DNA of 5,951 nt from Deltaproteobacteria bacterium. GTDB lineage: Bacteria; Desulfobacterota_D; UBA1144; Nemesobacterales; N074bin48. Shown one piece after another: positions 1-5,870 of this stretch. The position numbers and the translations under genes are program-made. How positions within the stretch are numbered: position 1 is the stretch's first letter; the number at the start of each line of letters is the position of its first letter. The stretch lies in assembly GCA_004356685.1 (NCBI GenBank), contig SMWS01000044.1, forward strand, positions 1 to 5,951. The letters run 5' to 3'. Under the pieces are notes generated by a model. The model worked only from the letters and a program-made list of their open reading frames with translations, made no database searches and was not told the DNA's origin.

Positions 1-1
1 A

Positions 2-2308
2 AAAGAATCCCCCGCAAGCTACGGTGTCGCCGGGGTGTATTCTCAGCCAGTGGGCGACCGGAAAGGCGGAGTGGTCTGGCATACCCAGGGCAGTGGCAAA
101 TCACTGTCCATGGTCTTTTATACCGGAAAGATTGTCTTGGCAATGGATAACCCTACGGTTCTGGTCATTACCGATAGAAACGATCTGGACGACCAGTTGT
201 TTGATACCTTCGCCGCATCAAAACAACTGCTCCGGCAGGAACCGGTGCAGGCGGAAGACAGAGGCCATTTGAAGGAGCTGCTCAAAGTCGCATCGGGCGG
301 CGTGGTGTTTACCACCATCCAGAAATTTAGCCCGGATGAGGGCAATGTTTATGAAACCCTTTCGGAGAGGGAAAATATTATTGTCATTGCGGATGAAGCT
401 CACCGGACCCAGTATGGTTTTAAAGCCAAGACCATCGATGCCAAAGATGAAAGAGGCAATGTCATCGGCAAAAAGATTGTGTACGGTTTTGCCAAGTATG
501 TGCGGGATGCATTGCCAAATGCCACTTACCTGGGATTTACCGGAACCCCCATTGAAAGCACCGATGTCAACACCCCCGCCGTATTTGGGAACTACGTTGA
601 TGTTTACGATATTTTGCAAGCGGTTGAAGACGGGGCAACGGTCAAAATTTATTATGAGAGCAGGCTTGCCAAAATAAGTTTAAGTAAAGAGGGCAAAAAA
701 CTTGTTTCTGATCTGGATGATGAACTTGAACAGGACGAGCTGACCGAAACCCAAAAAGCCAAAACCAAGTGGACACAACTGGAAGCGCTCATCGGTAGTA
801 AAGACCGGATGAAACAGGTGGCCCAGGATATGATCGGTCATTTTGAGCAGCGGCAGGAAGTTTTTGAGGGCAAAGCCATGATTGTTGCCATGTCCCGCCG
901 GATTGCCGCCGAATTATACAAGGAAATCATTACCATCAAACCTGAGTGGCACAATGACGATCTGAAAAAAGGTGTTATTAAGGTGGTGATGACATCCGCA
1001 TCCTCTGACGGCCCTGAGATTTCCAAACACCATACATCCAAAGACCAGCGCAGAGCTTTGGCAGATAGAATGCGAGACCCGGAAGATGAACTCAAACTGG
1101 TGATTGTCAGGGATATGTGGCTGACCGGTTTTGATGTGCCTTCCATGCACACCCTTTATATCGACAAACCCATGAAAGGTCATAATCTGATGCAGGCCAT
1201 AGCGCGGGTGAATCGTGTCTATAAGGATAAACCGGGCGGGCTTGTGGTGGATTACCTTGGTATCGCGTCAGACCTCAAAAAAGCGTTGTCCTTTTATTCG
1301 GACAGCGGCGGCAAGGGCGACCCCGCCATTGCACAGGAAAAAGCGGTGCAACTGATGCTGGAGAAACTGGAAGTTGTTTCCCAGATGTTTCATGGGTTTG
1401 CCTATGAAGAATATTTCGAGGCCGACACCGGGAAGAAGCTCTCACTGATACTCGCCGCGGAAGAACACATTCTGGGCCTCGAAAACGGCAGAAAGAGATA
1501 CATTAACGAAGTAACTGCCCTGTCCCAGGCTTTTGCCATTGCCATCCCCCACGAACAGGCAATGGATGTTAAAGATGAGGTATCGTTTTTTCAGGCGGTA
1601 AAATCGCGCTTGGCCAAATTCGACAGCACCGGCGCTGGTAAAACAGACGAAGAAGTTGAAACAGCGATCAGACAGGTGATTGACAAAGCACTGGTAAGTG
1701 AGCAGGTCATAGATGTTTTCGATGCCGCCGGGATCAAAAAACCGGATATTTCCATCTTTTCAGAAGAGTTTCTTTTGGAAGTCAAAAACATGGAGCATAA
1801 AAACATAGCTCTGGAAGTCTTGAAGAAACTGCTGAATGACGAAATAAAAACGAGAACCAAAAAGAACCTGATACAAAGCAAATCCCTCATGGAAATGCTG
1901 GAAAATTCCATCAAGAAATATCACAACAAAATCTTAACGGCAGCGGAAATCATTGAAGAATTGATTGAATTAAGCAAAGAAATTCAGAAGATGGATAAAG
2001 AGCCTGAGGAAATGGGATTGTCTGATTTTGAATATGCTTTTTATACAGCCATTGCCAACAACGACAGTGCTCGCGAAGTAATGGAGAAAGATAAATTGAG
2101 GGAATTGGCAGTTGTGTTGTATGAAAAAGTAAAGGCCAATGCTTCTATCGACTGGACAATCAAGGAAAGCGTAAAGGCGAAATTAAAGGTCATTGTAAAA
2201 AGAACATTGCGTCGGTATGGCTATCCACCGGACATGCAGAAATTGGCAACTGAAACCGTTTTAAAACAGGCTGAATTGATAGCGGACGAGATTACGCATG
2301 GAAAATAG
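2..2308 (+). CDS. hsdR: Type I restriction-modification system restriction subunit HsdR, 5'-truncated by the window edge
   Basis: This is the motor and endonuclease subunit of a type I restriction complex (HsdR with HsdM and HsdS), which translocates DNA by ATP hydrolysis and cuts unmodified DNA in the cytoplasm. The frame is open from base 2, giving 768 visible residues; the GTG at 35 is internal. Superfamily 2 helicase motifs appear in order (visible residue numbers): Walker A TQGSGKS at 28-34, DEAH box at 131-134, GFTGTP at 178-183, TGFDVP at 375-380 and QAIARVNR at 398-405. The C-terminal helical region, with KPDISIFSEEF, LLNDEIKTR, EELIELSKEI and GLSDFEYAFY, is typical of the HsdR C-terminal domain (DUF3387 type). 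Family members have roughly 1000-1100 residues, so about 250-300 N-terminal residues with the PD-(D/E)XK nuclease lie upstream. No frameshift or lost motif is seen. HsdM and HsdS are not in view. A probable attC follows the stop by about 60 bp. Confidence 0.96.
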   Translation, partial: KESPASYGVAGVYSQPVGDRKGGVVWHTQGSGKSLSMVFYTGKIVLAMDNPTVLVITDRNDLDDQLFDTFAASKQLLRQEPVQAEDRGHLKELLKVASGGVVFTTIQKFSPDEGNVYETLSERENIIVIADEAHRTQYGFKAKTIDAKDERGNVIGKKIVYGFAKYVRDALPNATYLGFTGTPIESTDVNTPAVFGNYVDVYDILQAVEDGATVKIYYESRLAKISLSKEGKKLVSDLDDELEQDELTETQKAKTKWTQLEALIGSKDRMKQVAQDMIGHFEQRQEVFEGKAMIVAMSRRIAAELYKEIITIKPEWHNDDLKKGVIKVVMTSASSDGPEISKHHTSKDQRRALADRMRDPEDELKLVIVRDMWLTGFDVPSMHTLYIDKPMKGHNLMQAIARVNRVYKDKPGGLVVDYLGIASDLKKALSFYSDSGGKGDPAIAQEKAVQLMLEKLEVVSQMFHGFAYEEYFEADTGKKLSLILAAEEHILGLENGRKRYINEVTALSQAFAIAIPHEQAMDVKDEVSFFQAVKSRLAKFDSTGAGKTDEEVETAIRQVIDKALVSEQVIDVFDAAGIKKPDISIFSEEFLLEVKNMEHKNIALEVLKKLLNDEIKTRTKKNLIQSKSLMEMLENSIKKYHNKILTAAEIIEELIELSKEIQKMDKEPEEMGLSDFEYAFYTAIANNDSAREVMEKDKLRELAVVLYEKVKANASIDWTIKESVKAKLKVIVKRTLRRYGYPPDMQKLATETVLKQAELIADEITHGK

Positions 2309-2367
2309 TTGCCTTTGCAAGCCTTGTATGACGGGAAAGGAAGGCAAGGGAAATCTGATAAGAAAAG

Positions 2368-2424
2368 GGCTAACAAAAAAACCAGCGGACGCAAAAAGAC
2401 ACGCCGCTGATTTTAGCGTTAGAA
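2368..2424 (+). other. Integron attC recombination site (compact, 57 bp)
   Basis: The outer boxes are R'' GGCTAAC (2368-2374) and R' GTTAGAA (2418-2424), whose CTAAC and GTTAG halves are complementary. The inner boxes are L'' CAGCGG (2383-2388) and L' CCGCTG (2404-2409), perfectly complementary. Base A2389 has no partner, after which CG 2390-2391 can pair with CG 2402-2403. One unpaired base in an otherwise paired L arm is a hallmark of folded single-stranded attC sites. The terminal loop is about 10 nt. The site lies 59 bp after the hsdR stop and points the same way as the genes, as expected for a cassette end. Its stem has no T-run after it, so a plain terminator is less likely. The integrase that would use it is not in the window. 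Confidence 0.75.
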
Positions 2425-2490
2425 TTAACAAGTAATATGGGTCGGATTGTACTCATACTATTTCAAACTGCCCTCGCTGCTTTTATTGTA

Positions 2491-2519
2491 ATGACATAAA
2501 TGAGGCAATACTATATAAT
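2491..2519 (+). promoter_or_regulatory. Sigma70-type promoter for the aldehyde dehydrogenase
   Basis: A -35 element ATGACA (2491-2496, five of six consensus bases) is separated by exactly 17 bp from a perfect -10 element TATAAT (2514-2519). Transcription would start near 2526, leaving a leader of about 36 nt before the ATG at 2562. It lies between the attC at 2368-2424 and the gene, so this gene need not depend on an upstream integron promoter. A short inverted repeat, ATTC-TAAA-GAAT (2518-2529), overlaps the expected start site; whether it matters for regulation is unknown. Confidence 0.7.
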
Positions 2520-2551
2520 TCTAAAGAATCATATACCAATAAAAATAACTT

Positions 2552-2555
2552 GGAG
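2552..2555 (+). promoter_or_regulatory. Ribosome binding site fixing the aldehyde dehydrogenase start
   Basis: GGAG lies 6 nt before the ATG at 2562. An in-frame TTG at 2550 overlaps this element, so TTG cannot be the start and the ATG is preferred. Confidence 0.75.
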
Positions 2556-2561
2556 AGAATT

Positions 2562-4034
2562 ATGCCTTCATTAAAACAGTGCAATCTTTTTATAAATGGA
2601 AGAGAAGAAAAACCATCAAGTGAAAATTATTTCATAAGAGAAAATCCGGCTACTGAAAAAGATTTCGCTCAAATAGCTGAGAGCAATAAAAAAGATGTTG
2701 ATAGGGCCGTAAGTGCTGCTAAAATAAGTTTTGGGGCCTGGTCAAAGGTCCCTGCTACTGAACGGGCTAAAATGCTTTTGAAAATTGCAGATGTCTTAGC
2801 CAAAAACCAAAAACAGCTTGCACTCTTAAATACGCTTGAAACCGGAAAGCCAATCAGGGAGAGCAGCCTTGTAGAAATTGGCGGTTCGATAAGGACACTT
2901 GAGTATTACTCAGGAATGCACACGCAGTTAAACGGTGAGACTATTCCAATAAACGAAAACCAGATGTCAATGACAATCAAGGAGCCGGTGGGAGTAGTTG
3001 CCCAGATTATTCCATGGAACTTCCCGCTTCTTCTAGCTTTCTGGAAGATAGCCCCGGCTATCGTTGCAGGCTGCACAATTGTACTCAAACCCGCTGAACT
3101 GACATCGTGTACGATTTATGAAATTGCTAAACTCTGTAGTAAAGCCGGCCTTCCAGACGGAGTATTAAATATCGTCCCCGGAAAAGGCGAAGTAGCCGGT
3201 CAGGCTTTAGTAGAACATCCCGATGTGGATAAAGTTGCTTTTACGGGTTCTACATCGGTTGGAAAGCATGTAATGAAAACCGCTTCAGACTCTGTCAAAA
3301 GGGTCACTCTGGAATTAGGAGGAAAAGCGCCTTGCATAATATTTGATGATGCTGATTTAGAAAATGCGGTTGAAGCGTGTTTAAGAGGAGGTTTTTTTAA
3401 TCAGGGTGAAAACTGTACTGCTGTAACAAAGCTTATGCTTCACAAAAAGATATATAAGAAATTTTTGGATCTATATATAAAAAGAGTAAAAAAAATAAAG
3501 ATTGGCGACCCAACTAAACAAGACACCGAAATGGGAGCAGTAATATCAAAAGAACATTATGAAAATGTATTAAATTATATTGCCAAAGGAAAATCGGAGG
3601 GCGCAAAAATAGCTACAGGAGGAAGCAGATCTAGAAAATTCAAAAAAGGCTACTACATTAATCCAACCGTCTTGGAAAATGTTGATCCTAATGCAACAGT
3701 AGCCTGTGAAGAGATATTCGGACCTGTTGTAGCAGTTATACCTTTCAGCACAGAAGAGCAGGCAGTTGAAATTGCCAATAATACCGAATACGGCCTTGCC
3801 GGCGGCGTATGGACACAGGATATAAACCGTGCATTAAGGGTTGCAAAATCAATAAAGGCAGGCTATTTGTGGGTAAATACATACGGCGGCATTGTCCCAC
3901 AAACTCCTTATGGAGGATTTAAACAGAGCGGAATAGGCAAGGAACTTGGAAAAGAAGGTATTGAAAACTACCTGGAAACAAAATGTATAAATATATATAC
4001 CGGCGGTTCAATGCCACGGTGGTATAAGGGGTAG
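2562..4034 (+). CDS. NAD(P)+-dependent aldehyde dehydrogenase (class 1/2-like, betaine-aldehyde dehydrogenase-like)
   Basis: This cytosolic enzyme of 490 residues would oxidise an aldehyde to its acid with NAD+ or NADP+. The length is normal for the family. The catalytic set is complete: Asn153 in PWNFPL, Glu251 in ELGGKAP and nucleophile Cys285 in NQGENCTA. Their spacings (98 and 34) match those known for this family. The cofactor-binding EEIFGPV motif is at 383-389, and GSTSVGK marks the Rossmann fold. The C-terminal PYGGFKQSGIGKELG stretch is also canonical. Overall wording resembles betaine- and other substituted-aldehyde dehydrogenases, but substrate cannot be told from sequence, so no gene symbol is given. 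It has its own promoter and ribosome binding site. No pathway partner (transporter, choline dehydrogenase, regulator) lies nearby, making it an orphan metabolic gene in an accessory setting. A toxin-antitoxin pair follows 40 bp after the stop with no clear terminator between. Confidence 0.95.
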   Translation: MPSLKQCNLFINGREEKPSSENYFIRENPATEKDFAQIAESNKKDVDRAVSAAKISFGAWSKVPATERAKMLLKIADVLAKNQKQLALLNTLETGKPIRESSLVEIGGSIRTLEYYSGMHTQLNGETIPINENQMSMTIKEPVGVVAQIIPWNFPLLLAFWKIAPAIVAGCTIVLKPAELTSCTIYEIAKLCSKAGLPDGVLNIVPGKGEVAGQALVEHPDVDKVAFTGSTSVGKHVMKTASDSVKRVTLELGGKAPCIIFDDADLENAVEACLRGGFFNQGENCTAVTKLMLHKKIYKKFLDLYIKRVKKIKIGDPTKQDTEMGAVISKEHYENVLNYIAKGKSEGAKIATGGSRSRKFKKGYYINPTVLENVDPNATVACEEIFGPVVAVIPFSTEEQAVEIANNTEYGLAGGVWTQDINRALRVAKSIKAGYLWVNTYGGIVPQTPYGGFKQSGIGKELGKEGIENYLETKCINIYTGGSMPRWYKG

Positions 4035-4074
4035 CTAACTTTTAGTACTATGAATTATATGCTAACATTTTAAT

Positions 4075-4290
4075 ATGAGCACAGTTGAAGAAATACAACA
4101 GGCAATAAAGAGCCTTCCTCGTGAAGATTTTTTCCGTTTACATAACTGGTTACATAAGCTATTTGAAGACCAGTGGGATAAGGAAATGAGAGAAGATATA
4201 GAATCTGGACTATTAACCGATATTGCAGAAGAAGCTCTTAAAGAACATCGTTCCGGGAAGACTTCACCTTTCCCTGCTGATGAAAAGTAA
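4075..4290 (+). CDS. Antitoxin of a RelE-type toxin-antitoxin pair
   Basis: This 71-residue acidic protein is the likely antitoxin that binds and neutralises the toxin encoded immediately downstream. The opening (STVEEIQQAIKSLPREDFFRLHNWL), then a DQWDKEMREDIESG segment and an AEEALKEHRSGKT tail, is a pattern I know from small antitoxins paired with RelE/ParE-family toxins: an N-terminal helical part, then a linker and a helix that wraps the toxin. No classical ribbon-helix-helix or helix-turn-helix is evident, so DNA binding and autoregulation are uncertain. The ATG at 4075 is the first usable start; no good Shine-Dalgarno precedes it. Its last 11 bases overlap the toxin start, which implies co-translation. 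It could be read through from the aldehyde dehydrogenase promoter. Confidence 0.85.
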   Translation: MSTVEEIQQAIKSLPREDFFRLHNWLHKLFEDQWDKEMREDIESGLLTDIAEEALKEHRSGKTSPFPADEK

Positions 4291-4540
4291 GGCAACAAAA
4301 AGATTTTGGCGATTCTTTGATAAACTCCCTATCGATATACAAAAAGCAGCTGTTGAACAATTCAAGATTTGGTTTTCTAATCCAGCCCACCCATCTTTAC
4401 ACTTCAAGAAGGTTCAAAATTATTGGTCGGCCAGGGTTACAGAAGATTACAGGGCAGTAGGTATAATGGATAAAGATACAGTTATATGGTTTTTCATCGG
4501 AACACATTCTGAATACAATAAACTACTTAATAAGAAATAA
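4280..4540 (+). CDS. RelE/ParE-family toxin
   Basis: This 86-residue basic protein is a probable type II toxin of the RelE superfamily. Many members cut mRNA on the ribosome, while ParE members poison gyrase; sequence alone does not decide between these. Diagnostic features are RFWRFFDKLP at the N-terminus, HPSLHFKKV at 37-45, YWSARV at 48-53, YRAVG at 57-61 and IWFFIGTHSEYNKLL at 69-83. The conserved Arg residues and the His-x-x-Tyr near the end are the residues expected to form the active face. I chose the ATG at 4280 because it overlaps the antitoxin stop by 11 bp, as is common in such pairs, and because the protein then begins at the family's usual point; an upstream TTG at 4223 would add an unrelated basic extension. 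Cassette arrays often carry such pairs. An AT-rich attC-like palindrome begins about 14 bp after its stop. Confidence 0.9.
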   Translation: MKSKATKRFWRFFDKLPIDIQKAAVEQFKIWFSNPAHPSLHFKKVQNYWSARVTEDYRAVGIMDKDTVIWFFIGTHSEYNKLLNKK

Positions 4541-4553
4541 GTTCCTAGACGTT

Positions 4554-4609
4554 GTATAACTAACAAATTATAGTTAATAATCCAGTTTTGATAATATGTA
4601 AAGTTATAA
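4554..4609 (+). other. Possible AT-rich attC-like site or imperfect palindrome
   Basis: Outer arms TATAAC (4555-4560) and GTTATA (4603-4608) are perfectly complementary and match attC R'' and R' boxes in form. Inner arms 4563-4571 and 4591-4599 pair at eight of nine positions, with short unpaired spacers of 2 and 3 nt between inner and outer arms. The total length of about 55 bp resembles the site at 2368-2424. Its position also fits a cassette end: it starts 14 bp after the toxin stop, and the next ATG is 23 bp past it. Against this, the arms are almost pure A/T, where chance pairing is easy, the R' box departs from consensus, and a competing hairpin TAACTA...TAGTTA (4558-4577) exists. Confidence 0.35.
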
Positions 4610-4631
4610 TTAAATACAATCAAACTTAAAG

Positions 4632-4847
4632 ATGCCACAATATTGGAATGGTCCTTATAGAATTAGAACATGGTTACGAAGTCATATGCCATGGTTTATC
4701 ATAAATACTGGAATTGTTGATAAAGGGGAAAACTGTGAAAAAGAAAATGGGCATAATGAGTGGTACAATAAAGATAACAAAAATAGTTGTTGCTATCATT
4801 GCAACATTGAGAGAGAAGGGCAACTATGGAAAGAAATAACAAATTAA
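4632..4847 (+). CDS. Small Trp/Cys-rich hypothetical protein
   Basis: This 71-residue protein has no assigned function that I know. It is probably soluble: no signal peptide, and the only hydrophobic stretch (PWFIINTGIV, 20-29) is short. Five tryptophans (5, 14, 21, 44, 66) and four cysteines (35, 53, 54, 57) stand out. The CCYHC cluster at 53-57, with Cys35 and His41, could bind a metal such as zinc, but that is inference. The pattern WLRSHMPWF, then a GENC element, NEWYN and a Cys-x-x-Cys near GQLWKE is reminiscent of short conserved hypothetical proteins I recall from Proteobacteria, which favours a real gene over a chance frame. The ATG at 4632 lacks a Shine-Dalgarno; a second Met at residue 19 is an alternative start but would remove the conserved-looking N-terminus. 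A secreted-protein gene follows after 36 bp and may be co-transcribed. Confidence 0.6.
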   Translation: MPQYWNGPYRIRTWLRSHMPWFIINTGIVDKGENCEKENGHNEWYNKDNKNSCCYHCNIEREGQLWKEITN

Positions 4848-4871
4848 ATATTAAGATTGATAAATTATTAC

Positions 4872-4878
4872 GGAGGAG
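4872..4878 (+). promoter_or_regulatory. Strong ribosome binding site fixing the GTG start of the secreted protein
   Basis: GGAGGAG lies 5 nt before the GTG at 4884 and is the best Shine-Dalgarno in the window. It lies downstream of the in-frame TTG at 4857, so the GTG, which is followed directly by a Lys-rich signal peptide, is the start. Confidence 0.85.
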
Positions 4879-4883
4879 CTGAA

Positions 4884-5270
4884 GTGAAAAAAATCATTAA
4901 AATGTATCTGCCAGTTTTATTCTTGATTGGTTTTATGACTTTTCCCACAAAAGCTGAAACCATTAAAATTGAAAACCCAGCTGATATTAAGTATGTACAA
5001 AACCTAGACCAGGCGATTGATCGTCTTGGCGATAAAGTAATGGGTTGTTTTGAGTCTAAAGGCGATATGGCAGAAGAATGTATGTGTACTGAATGTTCTT
5101 GTAAGTTTTATGAGGAATATGCTTCTGTAAAACAAGCTTACAATGAAGCTCTCAAAGCAAAGCCAGAATGGGAAGACAATACTGTTTTCTATCAGTTAGA
5201 AGGTGACCCCACGGGATACAATATCAGTTTTGCGGGTTTGAAGCGGCAGTTTAATGCTAGTTGTGAATAA
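4884..5270 (+). CDS. Secreted Cys-rich hypothetical protein
   Basis: This 128-residue protein is exported. Residues 1-24 form a Sec signal peptide: a basic start (MKKIIKM), a hydrophobic core LPVLFLIGFMTF and a PTKA site with cleavage expected before Glu25. There is no lipobox cysteine, so the mature protein of about 104 residues is likely free in the periplasm or released. It holds six cysteines (55, 66, 68, 71, 73, 127); four form a CxC-x2-CxC cluster, and the even count suits disulfides in an oxidising compartment, though metal binding is possible. The second half (KPEWEDNTVFYQ, then GDPTGYNISFAGLKRQF and a final Cys) resembles small periplasmic hypothetical proteins I have seen in Proteobacteria, but I cannot name a function. 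The GTG start is set by the strong ribosome binding site at 4872-4878. It probably shares a transcript with the small gene upstream. Confidence 0.85.
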   Translation: MKKIIKMYLPVLFLIGFMTFPTKAETIKIENPADIKYVQNLDQAIDRLGDKVMGCFESKGDMAEECMCTECSCKFYEEYASVKQAYNEALKAKPEWEDNTVFYQLEGDPTGYNISFAGLKRQFNASCE

Positions 5271-5284
5271 TTGAATTTATAATA

Positions 5285-5355
5285 AACAACTGATAAGAAA
5301 AGCTCCTAAGTCAAGAATCCTCATTCTATAATAGTAATTTAATAAGGCGTTAAAA
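5285..5355 (+). other. Possible degenerate attC (R'-like box GTTAAAA)
   Basis: GGCGTTAAAA (5346-5355) resembles the end of an attC, and AACAA (5285-5289) resembles the base of an R'' box. The distance from that AAC to GTT at 5349 is 64 bp, identical to the AAC-to-GTT distance in the attC at 5699-5774, and both stretches begin AACAA and end GGCGTTA. The location fits a cassette boundary: 14 bp after the secreted-protein stop and 21 bp before the next ATG. However, beyond AAC/GTT the outer boxes do not pair and I find no clear L''/L' arms, so this may be a decayed site or chance. Confidence 0.25.
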
Positions 5356-5376
5356 TTTGATTATACGTTTAATTAA

Positions 5377-5673
5377 ATGAATAAAAATATCTATTCACGT
5401 AGATCATTGCAAATCGGATCTATAGCATTAGCCTTAAAAATAATTCTTATTGGTGCATTTATGTATTTCTTTTGGCAACCTAAAAATGATAATGCATCAC
5501 ATCCAAATGATTTTATATTGGGTTTTATAGACGTGGTCTCAATTATTGGGTTAATTGGATTATTGTTGGCCTTTGTTGGCTTATTCAAAAAGCAATGGTG
5601 TTGGCAGCTTTACGTATCTATACCAGTATCATTACTAGCCACATTTATTGTGCCTATGGTTTTTACTATCTAA
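5377..5673 (+). CDS. Small inner-membrane hypothetical protein with three transmembrane helices
   Basis: This 98-residue protein is very hydrophobic and is predicted by eye to cross the inner membrane three times: about residues 12-33 (IGSIALALKIILIGAFMYFF), 46-69 (FILGFIDVVSIIGLIGLLLAF onward) and 75-97 (after a KKQWCW turn, up to the C-terminus). A short polar loop, QPKNDNASHPND, lies between the first two helices. The basic N-terminus (MNKNIYSRR) and the KKQ turn would sit in the cytoplasm by the positive-inside rule, which places helices one and two as a hairpin. I recognise no family and no functional residue. The ATG at 5377 has no evident Shine-Dalgarno. The gene ends 25 bp before the attC-like site at 5699, so it looks like the single gene of a short cassette, a common type of integron cargo. 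Confidence 0.7.
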   Translation: MNKNIYSRRSLQIGSIALALKIILIGAFMYFFWQPKNDNASHPNDFILGFIDVVSIIGLIGLLLAFVGLFKKQWCWQLYVSIPVSLLATFIVPMVFTI

Positions 5674-5698
5674 ATGATTTTAGAGAAATACAAGTTCA

Positions 5699-5774
5699 CG
5701 TATAACAAATCACTCAAGTACGCGCCTGCGGCGCCGGACGCTCGTTCCTTGCGCCGGTTATTGCGGCGTTATAT
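5699..5774 (+). other. Integron attC-like recombination site (76 bp, GC-rich core)
   Basis: The outer boxes R'' CGTATAAC (5699-5706) and R' GTTATAT (5768-5774) are complementary over TATAAC/GTTATA. Inside, CGGCGC (5729-5734, within TGCGGCGCC) can pair with GCGCCG (5751-5756). The opening AACAAATCACTCAAG and the ending TTGCGGCGTTAT are of the type seen at cassette ends in gammaproteobacterial arrays, as I recall them. The GC-rich core sits in strongly AT-rich DNA and starts 25 bp after a stop codon, with another reading frame beginning 97 bp later. The L boxes just inside the outer arms pair poorly by eye, so a bioinformatic fold is needed; a GC-rich intergenic repeat of another kind is the alternative. 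Confidence 0.6.
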
Positions 5775-5870
5775 GATATCAAAATAATTGGTTGATGAAT
5801 AATAACTATAGAAATTGTCCAGATAAATACTATTTCTATTGTTTCTAAACAAAATAAAGATTAGAAAATA

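Noticed and set aside
218..619. Minus-strand open frames inside hsdR (for example 218-619, 838-1152, 1591-1914)
   Set aside because: They are shadows of the strongly supported hsdR frame, with no recognisable motifs.
2309..2347. Inverted repeat TTGCCTT (2309-2315) and AAGGCAA (2341-2347) just after the hsdR stop, as a terminator
   Set aside because: The loop is about 25 nt and no T-run follows the second arm, so an intrinsic terminator is not supported.
4223..4279. Upstream TTG start adding 19 residues to the toxin
   Set aside because: The extension overlaps the antitoxin gene, is unlike RelE-family starts, and the ATG at 4280 gives the usual overlap and length.
4062..4298. Minus-strand open frame opposite the antitoxin
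   Set aside because: It is the complement of the antitoxin gene; the + strand frame has a family match and the overlapping toxin partner.
4588..4620. Promoter for the small genes from TTGATA (4588-4593) with TATAAT (4605-4610) or TACAAT (4615-4620)
   Set aside because: Spacers are 11 and 21 bp, outside the usable range; in such AT-rich DNA near matches are expected.
5391..5588. Minus-strand open frame inside the membrane-protein gene
   Set aside because: Low-complexity shadow; the + strand frame has clear membrane helices and cassette-like position.
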